From an uncultured Bacteroidales bacterium (GTDB lineage Bacteria > Bacteroidota > Bacteroidia > Bacteroidales > Muribaculaceae): a stretch of 57,149 nucleotides of DNA. Of the stretch, positions 1 to 7,988 are shown in pieces. The stretch is from NCBI GenBank assembly GCA_902772455.1, contig CACYAW010000014.1, positions 1-57,149 on the forward strand, read 5' to 3'. Both the position numbers and the translations under genes were made by a program. Below the pieces are notes generated by a model that did not search any database, was not told where the DNA came from, and worked only from the letters and a program-made list of their open reading frames with translations. Position 1 is the stretch's first letter; each line of letters opens with the position of its first letter.

Positions 1-159
1 GGGGCAGATTTGGTGACTTCTATGCCGATTTCAATAATATTGCATTTTTTGACGAAAAACTTCATCAAAATACTTGCACAACAACTTAGGAAGCGAATTA
101 AACTAATTAAACTAATTGGCTTCCGCGGTCGTTTGTCTAACGCGCGCGTTTTCTTATGG

Positions 160-241
160 GAAGACAAGAAAGACAATAAGGACAATTTTTTTTTATTATT
201 TTGATCATCGGATATTTGTGTTTCTTGTTCTTCTTGTCTTC
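160..241. repeat. Imperfect palindrome with 11-bp perfect ends
   Basis: GAAGACAAGAA at 160-170 is the exact reverse complement of TTCTTGTCTTC at 231-241, and similarity continues inward. The interior is AT-rich with a long T run. It could act as a terminator for a gene left of the window or be a small non-coding repeat. It resembles the palindrome at 50041-50130. Confidence 0.5.
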
Positions 242-299
242 AAATTAAAAATCTTGGCGGCAAAGCGACTTAGCGTGAAATAAACGGTGCGGATGCTCA

Positions 300-327
300 T
301 TAAACTTTAAACACTAAACTTTAAACT
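300..327. repeat. Heptamer array, four units
   Basis: Four 7-base units in register: TTAAACT, TTAAACA, CTAAACT, TTAAACT. This is one of several intergenic heptamer arrays in the window (27912-28030, 33211-33343, 43234-43306). Confidence 0.7.
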
Positions 328-416
328 GCGAGCGGGAGCGAGCGGCGGCATTAAACCTTTTTCTTCTTGCTTCGTCTAATGCCTAGCTTAACAGATTTTA
401 CTAGTTCTACATTTCG

Positions 417-896
417 ATGAAAAAGTTATTATTTCTGGCCGTTTTGGCCATCGTTACTGCCCTGGGCGCGAGCGCTGAGAAGGGCGACTTTGGTGTGGGC
501 GCACAGTTTGCCTACGCGTCCAAGCATTCCATGGCGGGCCTGGGTCTGCAGCTGCAGGTGGAACCCGTGAACCGCCTGCGCCTCGCTCCCGAGTTCATGT
601 ACTACTTCAAGAATGACGGCGTGAGCGCCCTCAATGCCAACGTCAATCTGCACTACGTCATCCCCACCAGCCCCACTTTTTCCATCTACCCGCTGCTGGG
701 CTTCACTTATGCCAACTACAAATATGACGGGGGCATTTTGAGTGACGCCAACGTGGACCGCTGCGGTGCCAACGTGGGCGTGGGTGCCGAATACCGCATC
801 CAGGACAGGCTGTACTTCTTTAGCGAGGAGCGTTTCCAGATCATCGAGGACTTTAACCAGTCGGTCACCGTGCTGGGGCTGAAGTACACTTTTTGA
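417..896 (+). CDS. Small outer-membrane beta-barrel protein
   Basis: The 159-residue protein starts with a clear signal peptide (MKKLLFLAVLAIVTALGASA) and continues as alternating polar and hydrophobic strands rich in Gly, Tyr and Phe. It ends in an aromatic residue (LGLKYTF), the usual C-terminal signature of a barrel inserted by the BAM machinery. Length and strand pattern fit a small eight-stranded barrel of the OmpW/OmpX/porin-like class. The ATG at 417 puts the signal peptide at the N-terminus. I see no ligand-specific motif, so the function is open. It stands alone, with 522 bases separating it from the next gene. Confidence 0.75.
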   Translation: MKKLLFLAVLAIVTALGASAEKGDFGVGAQFAYASKHSMAGLGLQLQVEPVNRLRLAPEFMYYFKNDGVSALNANVNLHYVIPTSPTFSIYPLLGFTYANYKYDGGILSDANVDRCGANVGVGAEYRIQDRLYFFSEERFQIIEDFNQSVTVLGLKYTF

Positions 897-1182
897 CGCA
901 TGACAAGGAGGTAAAAGGGTATTATTCAGGACAAAAAGTAAGCCAAACTATTTATTCTCGATAAGGCATTATTCTGTATACAAAAATCAACATATTTATA
1001 GCTAAAGAGGTTATATATGTCCGATTTTTATACAAATTTCACATGAACCATCGGCCTTTGAGCCGACATTGATTGCGACGTCACTTTCCCCGTGTCTAGT
1101 GGGCTGATGGCCTGCAAGCTGAGGGGCGAGCGGACCGACTGCGCTCTAAATCAAATTATTTCACAAAAAAATACACTATTTC

Positions 1183-1213
1183 TTTGCCACGTAAAAAAAT
1201 ATGACTATTTTTG
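1183..1213 (+). promoter_or_regulatory. Promoter of the first modular surface gene
   Basis: TTTG at 1183-1186 and TATTTTTG at 1206-1213, separated by 19 bases, match the Bacteroidota -33/-7 promoter. Transcription would start near 1220, giving a 5' leader of about 200 nt before the ATG at 1419. Confidence 0.65.
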
Positions 1214-1219
1214 CAAGTT

Positions 1220-1418
1220 GATAACGTACTATATCTGTAAAACAGCGAAAAAGGTATCTGGGTGTTTGATGGTTACTATTGCCCTGCCATACTAAACTAT
1301 GAAGTGGACCATAAAGAGATGCAAGGTGATTTTCGCCGCGCAAATAACAGCCAGACAACCATTTAACTGCGATAATGTATTTAATAACTCTTATATTTTT
1401 ATTTTTATTATTGCAATT
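1220..1418 (+). promoter_or_regulatory. Conserved 5' leader, copy 1
   Basis: The segment from about 1252 to 1370 aligns with 7827-7940 upstream of the paralog at 7989. Shared blocks include GTATCTGG and a core ending AATAACAGCCAGA. Both copies also contain a small frame starting ATG AAG/AAA whose peptide keeps CKV-F-A-ITAR; here it begins at 1299 and runs in frame into the main gene. This is either a structured regulatory RNA or a leader-peptide element. It has not been matched to a known family. Confidence 0.5.
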
Positions 1419-1922
1419 ATGAAAATGAAACTAACAACTTTGTTGTTCAGCCTGCTGTTAGCAGTAGGCTGGACTGGTCATGCTTCGGCACAGGCTTTGC
1501 CTCAAGGCGGCTATGCCGAGCGACTTGGTCTTAACGACGTCACTGCCACGATGAGTGTCCAGGACATCGTGAAGGCACAAAAGAAGAAGGTGGCTTCGTT
1601 CCAAACGATGCCCCTGAGCACCGAGGTGAGCACTCAGGAGAGCACTCCGATGATGGCTCCCAAGCGTGTAACCGGTGTTTCTTCGGTAGTGAAGAACAAG
1701 GCTTACTATCAGCAGTACAAGTACAATTGGACTGATGGCGAGACAGGAGAGACCCACACCAATGTGGATCCCACCGAGGCAGCAAGCAACCCCTATCAGA
1801 TTTACGAGTTGCTGCGCTTCATCTATGGTAACCCCAACTTCCCCGGTCCCACCTACAGCGCCTACACACCTAACTATCAGCGCGAGGACGAGGTGTACTA
1901 TGGTGCCATTAATGGTGGTTAA
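1419..1922 (+). CDS. N-terminal fragment of modular surface protein (frameshifted)
   Basis: The product is 167 residues starting MKMKLTTLLFSLLLAVGWTGHASAQ, a signal peptide that shares the LLLAVGWT stretch with the products at 7989 and 15242. It then carries the beginning of the shared N-module (NPYQIYELLRFIYGN, PGPTYSAY, VYYGAINGG) and stops abruptly at TAA 1920-1922. In the paralogs the same point continues as GGWNI or NGWNI. Reading resumes in the frame one base back, which is open from 1913 to 7042, and the translation there aligns with the rest of the N-module. The gene was therefore once a single frame of about 1,870 codons. An indel near 1915-1925, a sequencing error, or less likely recoding explains the break. 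I chose ATG 1419 rather than the upstream ATG 1299 because it places the signal peptide at the N-terminus. Confidence 0.7.
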   Translation: MKMKLTTLLFSLLLAVGWTGHASAQALPQGGYAERLGLNDVTATMSVQDIVKAQKKKVASFQTMPLSTEVSTQESTPMMAPKRVTGVSSVVKNKAYYQQYKYNWTDGETGETHTNVDPTEAASNPYQIYELLRFIYGNPNFPGPTYSAYTPNYQREDEVYYGAINGG

Positions 1923-1987
1923 CTAATGACATCACCATCACGGCAAGCAGTTATTATGCATCGTTCAGGTCCATCACGGTCTATGAC

Positions 1988-4900
1988 ATGGATGGAAACG
2001 TGTTGACCAGCTGGGATGCGCAAGCAGCTCTCGATAATGGAGAATACACGTCTTACACCGCAAGTGACGGTACCCGTTATCGCTACACCATGCCCGGTTG
2101 GAGCAGTGATTACTATATGGGCATCTTCAACATTGGCACCGATAGCAATCCCATCTATGTAGGCTATCTCGGTAGCGGTACAGCTACCCCTGGCACCATT
2201 ACTATTCCTTACAGCCTGTTGAATGGCCAAACACAGGTGCGCGTTGTCATCAACGCCAACCATGACTGGGAAACCGGTGATGAAGGTAGCGCTACACAAA
2301 CGTTGACCGTGAATGGCGAGGTTAAGGAACTCACCAGCACGCTGGCAGACTACACCTGGACCCCCACTGTTGCCGAGCAGCCTCAGCAGGGCGCCTTTGT
2401 ACAGGGTACCGTAGTACCTCCCTACGAGGATGGTTACACCGTTGTGGTTGTGGCTTTGAAGGACCGCAAAGCAAAAGAAGAAGGAGATGTTGTCACATGG
2501 CATCTTGAGGATGAGATCTACCCTGCCAGCTCAACCCACTTTGAGCAGAAGTCTCAGTTAATTACCTATTTCAAGAACAACATCGAATACGTGAGACTGC
2601 TGACCGACGGTCTGCGCATCGGTAGCGAGGCTGACCACACCAGTGGTACCGTCTTTAACTGTGACGGCCGCCTCAACAGGTTCTTCTTCCTGGGCAAGGG
2701 TAAAGCGCGCAAGAAGGCACCGCGAATCCTGGACTTCATCAACAGAGGTACAGTTTATTTCGAAAACTTCACCGCAAATCAACAACAATATGGCGGGAGC
2801 ATACGTTACTATGACTGGTTCGGCGAGGATGTGCCCTTTGAGGAGATGTTCGAGCAATTCAGCCCCACCAGTGTTGAAGTTAGTGACGAGAGCCAAACCA
2901 CTGACCTCTTTGACAAACTGAGGGAAGGTAACGTCTATGACGTGCAGCACGACTGCGGTTCTGTCATGCAGGCCGAGCATGAATTCTCACTGTCAGGCAA
3001 AGACGGCACCGAGCACTACCCGTTCTCGGGTCTGAACTTCTTCTGCCCTGACTACCGCCTGCTGTTCTGGCCCAACACAGTTGACAGCTACACCGTTGAC
3101 GGTCGTGACAATGTTCCCTATCAGAGCGCCAATACGAATTACACTACACCTGAGGGGTCTCATGGCAGCTACTTCTCTGGCGTAAGCGATGATGATTCTG
3201 GTTATAACTCAGCAACCTGGTATAGTGCATGGTCGGCTTATTATGCACAGTACAACAAGACCTATGCCCCCAAGGTAGGTATCTACAGGATTACCCTGGA
3301 TGCTACCGCTACTCAGACGGGCACCACTCACAATCCTGACAACCTGAACTTTGATGTCACCCTGACTTGGGTTTCCTCGCTTGACCAGATGTCGGGCCAT
3401 ACCGTGCCCCAGATTTACACCGTCTATCTCGTGGACGAGAACGGCAACCGCAGCCTGCTCGAGCCCGAGAGCGTGAAATTCTATGACATCAACGGCAACG
3501 AACTGACGGGTGACTACAGCAACAACCCCTTCGTTGTTACCCAGGTGGTTTATAAAGTGCCTCAGAACGAGCACAGCTACACCCTCGAATATCAGGTTGA
3601 TGGCGTGGCTCAAGAGGGCCCCGGATTCCATGCAACGAGTAACCGTGCCAGCGTGGTCATCCCCGGTTGGGAAGACTTTGTCGGCCTGAAGCTCGACCAC
3701 CACGAGAGTGACTTTGACCCCGATTTTGAGGGCAATCGTGTGAACTTCTACCGCAACTTCCTGGCAATGGTTAACGAGGACATCTACAACGGTCTGACCA
3801 TTTCCAAGATCACCGGCTATAACGAGGCTGATCCCTCCACTCCGCTGGAGAAGATGGACAAGTTCAACCTGTACCGCTTCCTGCCTGACGCTCAAGGTAA
3901 CCCCACTGCCGAGACCAAGGTGGCAACCATCACCTTCGACCAAGCATCGGCCGATCAGGTACACTTCAACGTAGCCTACGAGAACCAGGAGGTTGAGAAC
4001 TATACTCTCCGTTATAAGGAAGGCGACCAGACCTATACGGTAAACAATGCTTACACACTTGAGAATATGGATATTCCCACCGAGGGTTGGGTACGTGTTA
4101 AAGGCAATGGTGACATCGTCATCTGGCCGAACCGTTACACGGTGAACCTCAAGTCCATCACCGTCAAGAACGGCAACACCACCATCACCAGCTGGAACGC
4201 CTCGAGTGCCAACGTGGCCACCCAAAATTCCAACCTGCCCACTACTCCCTATAGGTGGGGTGTTTCACCCGGTTCGAAGTTCTTGCCTTACACCACTTCG
4301 ACGGGCAACGAGAAGGTTTGCTACATGGAGGGCGGTGGCTATCTGTACATCCCCGGCGTGCTGAAGACCTATCCTAATGCAACGGTAGTGATTGAGGCCT
4401 TTGGTGAGGCTGGTAACGTGAACCGCATCAGCGTCAATGACGCCTCTAAGGATATCAATGCCACCGCTGGCGGCACTACCTACACCTGGCCTAGCGGCAC
4501 AGATCCCCTGTCGCCCAATGCAGCGCCCAGGCAGAATACCAACTGCACTGCTAAAGTTGGCCACCTGAAGAAATCGGCTACCACCACGAACTGGAGCAAC
4601 GAGTCCACTCCTAGAGCCCAGGCTCCCAGACGTGAAGGCACCCGTGAAACGAAGACCTGGAGTTGGGTAGGTGCAACCGACGGAACTACCCTTCCCACTG
4701 GCTGGACTTTGACTGATCCCACCAATAGCTCATTGAATTCTAATGGTGATGGCACCTGGTACATCGGTGTTGATCCTGATAATGCTACCGCCCAATCCAT
4801 CACGATTCCCGCCAGCGTCTTTACTGGTTGCAGCACTGTTCAGGTTGTCATTAGAGCCAAGATTGATACCGGCTATAGCGGCAAGTCTATCTCGGTCAAC

Positions 4901-7042
4901 GGCGTCTCAAAGGCGCTGAACAACACGCTGAATGACTACACCTGGGAGAATGTTTCGACATCTAACGGTGTACTTATCGAGCCCACTGATGGTTACGTAG
5001 GATTTGCTTCCATCGTCATTACCGGTGAAACTGAACCTGTTGATCCCTCAGATGGCAAGATCTATGAGTTGGTTACCGATCCCGCTACTCAACTCATTGA
5101 CGGCAAGAAGTACATCATAGTAAGTGGAGACTATGCCATGGGAGCCCTGAGCGGCACAACCGGTTATGGCACACGCGTCAATATCACCAACAATGGTAAC
5201 ACAGTTCTTGTACCAAGCAATGTTACTCCCTTGGTGCTGACGCTCCATGACTACACTAATACTTATAACAATGCTTATAAGTATGCCTTCACTGTCCCCA
5301 ATGGCACTTATCTGATGGCAGCTGGCGCAAGTAGTAATTCAAATCTGACCACTAATGCCACAGCAATCAACAATGCCTCCTGGAGGGCAATAGCCGACTC
5401 GAAGTCAACCGGCGGATACGGCATTCAGTGCTATCGCACGACCAGCCGTGCTATTGGATACCAAGTGAGTGGTACCCGTTTCGCAAACTATGCCACCAGC
5501 AATATGACCGCTAGCACCACTAGCTACTACTATGGTTTGCTCTATATGGAGAAAGAAGAGGATACACCTCAGCCTGGTGTAGAGGGTGGCCTGCTGCGCC
5601 TGCATGTACTGTTTGCCGACCAGCTCAAGGAGGTTATTCCTGAAGACAATAGCCATCCCGATGCTTACGGCTATATCCTGAGGTATGAGCCCGAAAGCGG
5701 CAACGACAAGGAGAGTGGTAAAGTCAGGGTTAACATCCAGAAGACCGACTGTGAGGTAATGGGTTATTACACCCTGGGCCAGATTGATCGCGATATTAAC
5801 CGCGACCTGACCATGGACGTCCTCAATGCTGATGTTGAGTTTAACTTAAGCACCAACGACTTGCTTAACTACTACTACCTGCAGGGTGCAGAGAACCGCG
5901 CTCCCGAACTGGGTGAGGATTACCTGAGCCAGCTCCACCGCCAGGAAGACAACACCTACCGTGAGATGCTGGAGGGTTCACCTGAGATTGATCAGGTTTA
6001 TCCCAGCGGCGAGCACCACTACTTCAATAGCACTGCTGAACGTAGAATTGGTAGCTATAATGACGGTTCGAAGTACGTAAGCTACGCTCCCTCGGTATCG
6101 ACCTGGGGTATCCAGCGCCGCTACTTTGAGCTTGACGGTAAGGACAACACCTATGGTGGTCCCATCTGGAAGACTGCCGTCGGTAAGGCTCAGATGGGTC
6201 TTAATCCTGACGATCCCGACGCTAAGGAATATAAACCGATTGTTGAGTTCCAGGAGGGTTGGAACACCAGCTGGACCGTTGATGGCCAGGGCTCTAACCT
6301 GTACATGCTTGACAATATCAATGCACTCGGTTATCTGCCTCCCAAGGAGTTGACCAAGGTTGAGTTTGAGCCTTACATGTTCCGCGTATTTGTTGAGAGT
6401 GACAACGGCAAGTTGCGTCCCTTCAAGTATGTGAAAGATGACAAGGGCAATGATGTGATCACTGCTGACGAAGAGGGTTCCACCACTGGTCCCACCTGCG
6501 TATGGAGTGGCTACATCAAGCGCGACGGTGACGGTAAGATCATCAATGATCCCGAGAACGGTGCTACTGTTGACCGTATCGGCGCCGATGGTCCCTACAC
6601 GTACACCAAGAATAAGGTGAACAGGACTAATCCCGATGACACGTGGACCCTGGATGAGAACAATGCCATCTTTGGTGCACTTGATGATCTGCTCGAGATC
6701 ACCGGCTATGACGCTCAAGGCAAGCCCATCTACAAGGACATTCCTGAGGAAGACCTGAGAATCTTTGTACGCTTCTACTTCAGCGTGAAGGGCGAGGCTG
6801 CTGATCACACCATTTGGACTCGTTCCGAGGGCAGCCGCTCGGGTAACGGTGCTGAGTCTCCCGGTAGTGGTGCTGGTGGTATCGCTACCAGCGTGAAAGA
6901 GCTTCAGTACCATGGCGATGTGGTAGAGACCACCTACTACAACATCCAGGGTATGACTAGCGATAAGCCCTTCGACGGTGTGAACGTCGTTGTTACCCGC
7001 TACAGCGATGGCGCTACCGTTGTCAGCAAGGTGGTTCGCTAA
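1988..7042 (+). CDS. Main part of modular surface protein with C-terminal sorting-like tail
   Basis: The 1,684-residue frame has no signal peptide of its own and most likely continues the fragment at 1419-1922. Residues 1 to about 850 are the N-module also seen at 7989: a beta-sandwich unit (TIPYSLLNGQ...TVNG...YTW), LLTDGLRI, VIPGWEDFVGLKLDHHESDF, and a second sandwich ending PLSPNAAPRQ. A linker follows with another sandwich unit, then the C-module from about residue 1199 (LLRLHVLFADQLKE, NSHPDAYGY, GYYTLGQI, YEPYMFRVF). The last 35 residues contain YYNIQG, SDKPFDG and KVVR, a tail shared with three other proteins here and resembling T9SS cargo signals. The gene looks like a fusion of the two gene types at 7989 and 10722. 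The N- and C-module families are unrecognised; a cell-surface role is inferred. Confidence 0.7.
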   Translation: MDGNVLTSWDAQAALDNGEYTSYTASDGTRYRYTMPGWSSDYYMGIFNIGTDSNPIYVGYLGSGTATPGTITIPYSLLNGQTQVRVVINANHDWETGDEGSATQTLTVNGEVKELTSTLADYTWTPTVAEQPQQGAFVQGTVVPPYEDGYTVVVVALKDRKAKEEGDVVTWHLEDEIYPASSTHFEQKSQLITYFKNNIEYVRLLTDGLRIGSEADHTSGTVFNCDGRLNRFFFLGKGKARKKAPRILDFINRGTVYFENFTANQQQYGGSIRYYDWFGEDVPFEEMFEQFSPTSVEVSDESQTTDLFDKLREGNVYDVQHDCGSVMQAEHEFSLSGKDGTEHYPFSGLNFFCPDYRLLFWPNTVDSYTVDGRDNVPYQSANTNYTTPEGSHGSYFSGVSDDDSGYNSATWYSAWSAYYAQYNKTYAPKVGIYRITLDATATQTGTTHNPDNLNFDVTLTWVSSLDQMSGHTVPQIYTVYLVDENGNRSLLEPESVKFYDINGNELTGDYSNNPFVVTQVVYKVPQNEHSYTLEYQVDGVAQEGPGFHATSNRASVVIPGWEDFVGLKLDHHESDFDPDFEGNRVNFYRNFLAMVNEDIYNGLTISKITGYNEADPSTPLEKMDKFNLYRFLPDAQGNPTAETKVATITFDQASADQVHFNVAYENQEVENYTLRYKEGDQTYTVNNAYTLENMDIPTEGWVRVKGNGDIVIWPNRYTVNLKSITVKNGNTTITSWNASSANVATQNSNLPTTPYRWGVSPGSKFLPYTTSTGNEKVCYMEGGGYLYIPGVLKTYPNATVVIEAFGEAGNVNRISVNDASKDINATAGGTTYTWPSGTDPLSPNAAPRQNTNCTAKVGHLKKSATTTNWSNESTPRAQAPRREGTRETKTWSWVGATDGTTLPTGWTLTDPTNSSLNSNGDGTWYIGVDPDNATAQSITIPASVFTGCSTVQVVIRAKIDTGYSGKSISVNGVSKALNNTLNDYTWENVSTSNGVLIEPTDGYVGFASIVITGETEPVDPSDGKIYELVTDPATQLIDGKKYIIVSGDYAMGALSGTTGYGTRVNITNNGNTVLVPSNVTPLVLTLHDYTNTYNNAYKYAFTVPNGTYLMAAGASSNSNLTTNATAINNASWRAIADSKSTGGYGIQCYRTTSRAIGYQVSGTRFANYATSNMTASTTSYYYGLLYMEKEEDTPQPGVEGGLLRLHVLFADQLKEVIPEDNSHPDAYGYILRYEPESGNDKESGKVRVNIQKTDCEVMGYYTLGQIDRDINRDLTMDVLNADVEFNLSTNDLLNYYYLQGAENRAPELGEDYLSQLHRQEDNTYREMLEGSPEIDQVYPSGEHHYFNSTAERRIGSYNDGSKYVSYAPSVSTWGIQRRYFELDGKDNTYGGPIWKTAVGKAQMGLNPDDPDAKEYKPIVEFQEGWNTSWTVDGQGSNLYMLDNINALGYLPPKELTKVEFEPYMFRVFVESDNGKLRPFKYVKDDKGNDVITADEEGSTTGPTCVWSGYIKRDGDGKIINDPENGATVDRIGADGPYTYTKNKVNRTNPDDTWTLDENNAIFGALDDLLEITGYDAQGKPIYKDIPEEDLRIFVRFYFSVKGEAADHTIWTRSEGSRSGNGAESPGSGAGGIATSVKELQYHGDVVETTYYNIQGMTSDKPFDGVNVVVTRYSDGATVVSKVVR

Positions 7043-7057
7043 ACAAACAGGTTTCAG

Positions 7058-7093
7058 CATTTAGGAGTGAGCGGGTCACCGCCCTCCTAAATG
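7058..7093 (+). terminator. Hairpin after modular gene 1
   Basis: CATTTAGGAG (7058-7067) pairs exactly with CTCCTAAATG (7084-7093), with an inner GCGG/CCGC pairing. There is no T run, so it may be an mRNA 3'-end stabiliser rather than a terminator. A similar hairpin with a GGCGG/CCGCC core follows the gene ending at 14837. Confidence 0.55.
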
Positions 7094-7167
7094 CCTGGAA
7101 TCCATTAAGCTGAAACACAAAGAAATAATTATTGTTTCATAGTAATTAATCATAACCACAGTTAGCT

Positions 7168-7207
7168 CCAGGGGGTCGCTGATGATAGCGCGTCCCCTGG
7201 ATTTTTT
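7168..7207 (+). terminator. Rho-independent terminator
   Basis: CCAGGGG (7168-7174) pairs with CCCCTGG (7194-7200), with inner pairing around TCGCT/AGCG, followed by ATTTTTTA. The same outer stem recurs at 14971-15001 after the paralogous gene. Confidence 0.8.
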
Positions 7208-7299
7208 ATGCGCAGGAGCCAAAGGATAATGGTGATCCTGCCGCCAGGGTTCATCGGCCTGAGGGCCGAAAAATTGAACGACATCATTGATAGAATTTT

Positions 7300-7670
7300 T
7301 AACACGAATGTCCACGAATGGTCATGATTTTTTTAATGGCGGTTCATGGTGGTTAATGGGCATTTTTGTTTTAAAAAAACACGAATGTCCGTCAATGTCC
7401 ACGAATGGTCATGATATATTTTTTAATGACGATTCATGGCGGTTCATGGGCATTTTTGTTATAAAAAACACGAATGCCCGTCAATGTCCACGAATGGTCA
7501 TGATATATTTTTTTAATGGCGATTCATGGTGGTTAATTGGCATTTTTGTCATAAAAAACACGAATGTCCGTCAATGTCCACGAATGGTCATGAATATTTT
7601 TTTAATGGCGATTCATGGTGGTTCATGGGCATTTTTGTTATATAAAAACACGAATGGTCATGAATTTGTG
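7300..7670. repeat. Tandem ~90-bp repeats with CACGAATG motifs, about four copies
   Basis: Units of about 90 bases contain CACGAATGTCC, CACGAATGGTCATGA, an AT-rich stretch, TTCATGG and GGGCATTTTTGTT. Related units occur at 53612-53945 and 55240-55325. Translating the repeats gives the recurring artefact peptide MSTNGHD and similar strings, which I do not regard as coding. Confidence 0.8.
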
Positions 7671-7751
7671 GGGAGGGGGCTTACCGGAATGCATAGGGAA
7701 TGAATTTTAAGCCAAAAACTTATTGTAATTAGTAGTTTTTCATAAAAACTG

Positions 7752-7782
7752 TTGCGGTGTTTAAATAGTTTGCTTATTTTTG
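7752..7782 (+). promoter_or_regulatory. Promoter of the 7989/10722 gene pair
   Basis: TTG at 7752-7754 and TATTTTTG at 7775-7782, 20 bases apart, form a good Bacteroidota promoter. The predicted start near 7789 gives a leader of about 200 nt. Confidence 0.7.
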
Positions 7783-7789
7783 CCGCCTA

Positions 7790-7988
7790 GAAACAATAAT
7801 TTAGTGATATCACAGGGATGAAGTATCTGGATGGTTGATTATTTCTATTACCCATGCCGATAACATGAGTGCTGGAACTATGAAACAATGCAAAGTGACT
7901 TTCACCGCGCTAATAACAGCCAGATGACCTGTAACTGAACATAACCATTTCATAAGTTTAGAAAACAATAAAATTAATTTTATTCACT
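7790..7988 (+). promoter_or_regulatory. Conserved 5' leader, copy 2
   Basis: This segment aligns with 1220-1418 upstream of the first modular gene. The best block runs from the ATG at 7880 to about 7927. That ATG opens a 15-codon frame (MKQCKVTFTALITAR, stop 7925-7927) matching MKWTIKRCKV...ITAR in copy 1. The last 50 bases are AT-rich in both copies. Function unknown; a cis-regulatory RNA or leader peptide is possible. Confidence 0.5.

Larger units (their letters stand above)
1..416. other. Intergenic stretch with inverted repeat and heptamer array
   Basis: I see no convincing gene here. An exact 11-bp inverted repeat (160-170 and 231-241) forms the ends of a longer imperfect palindrome whose left arm contains the unit GACAATAAG. 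Four heptamers in register occupy 300-327. The open frame at 10-204 has low-complexity composition and no recognisable product, so I do not call it. Confidence 0.5.
897..1418 (+). other. Intergenic region: hairpin, promoter and leader
   Basis: No gene is supported. A short hairpin (TCGGC-CTTTGA-GCCGA, near 1050-1066) resembles one at about 7254-7270 (TCGGCC-TGAG-GGCCGA), also upstream of a paralogous gene. A Bacteroidota promoter lies at 1183-1213, followed by a leader of about 200 nt conserved in the next paralog. Confidence 0.5.
7043..7988 (+). other. Intergenic region: hairpins, 90-bp repeats, promoter, leader
   Basis: The 946 bases hold two 3' hairpins (7058-7093, 7168-7207), about four copies of a ~90-bp repeat (7300-7670), a promoter (7752-7782) and a conserved leader (7790-7988). 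The open frame at 7287-7703 is an artefact of the repeats. Confidence 0.7.

Noticed and set aside
10..204. Open frame of 64 codons at the window start
   Set aside because: Low-complexity composition, no family resemblance, and it overlaps the palindrome at 160-241.
1299..1418. Upstream ATG extension of the first modular gene
   Set aside because: It would bury the signal peptide 40 residues inside; the homologous leader at 7880 has a stop after 15 codons.
5978..7060. Long antisense frame (360 codons) opposite the modular gene, and similar frames at 3209-4225, 9495-10784 and 25705-27108
   Set aside because: They mirror the codon bias of the true sense genes, and have no signal peptides or domains.
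7287..7703. Open frame of 138 codons within the 7300-7670 repeats
   Set aside because: Its protein is a translation of the ~90-bp DNA repeat, with no signal, domain or ribosome-binding context.
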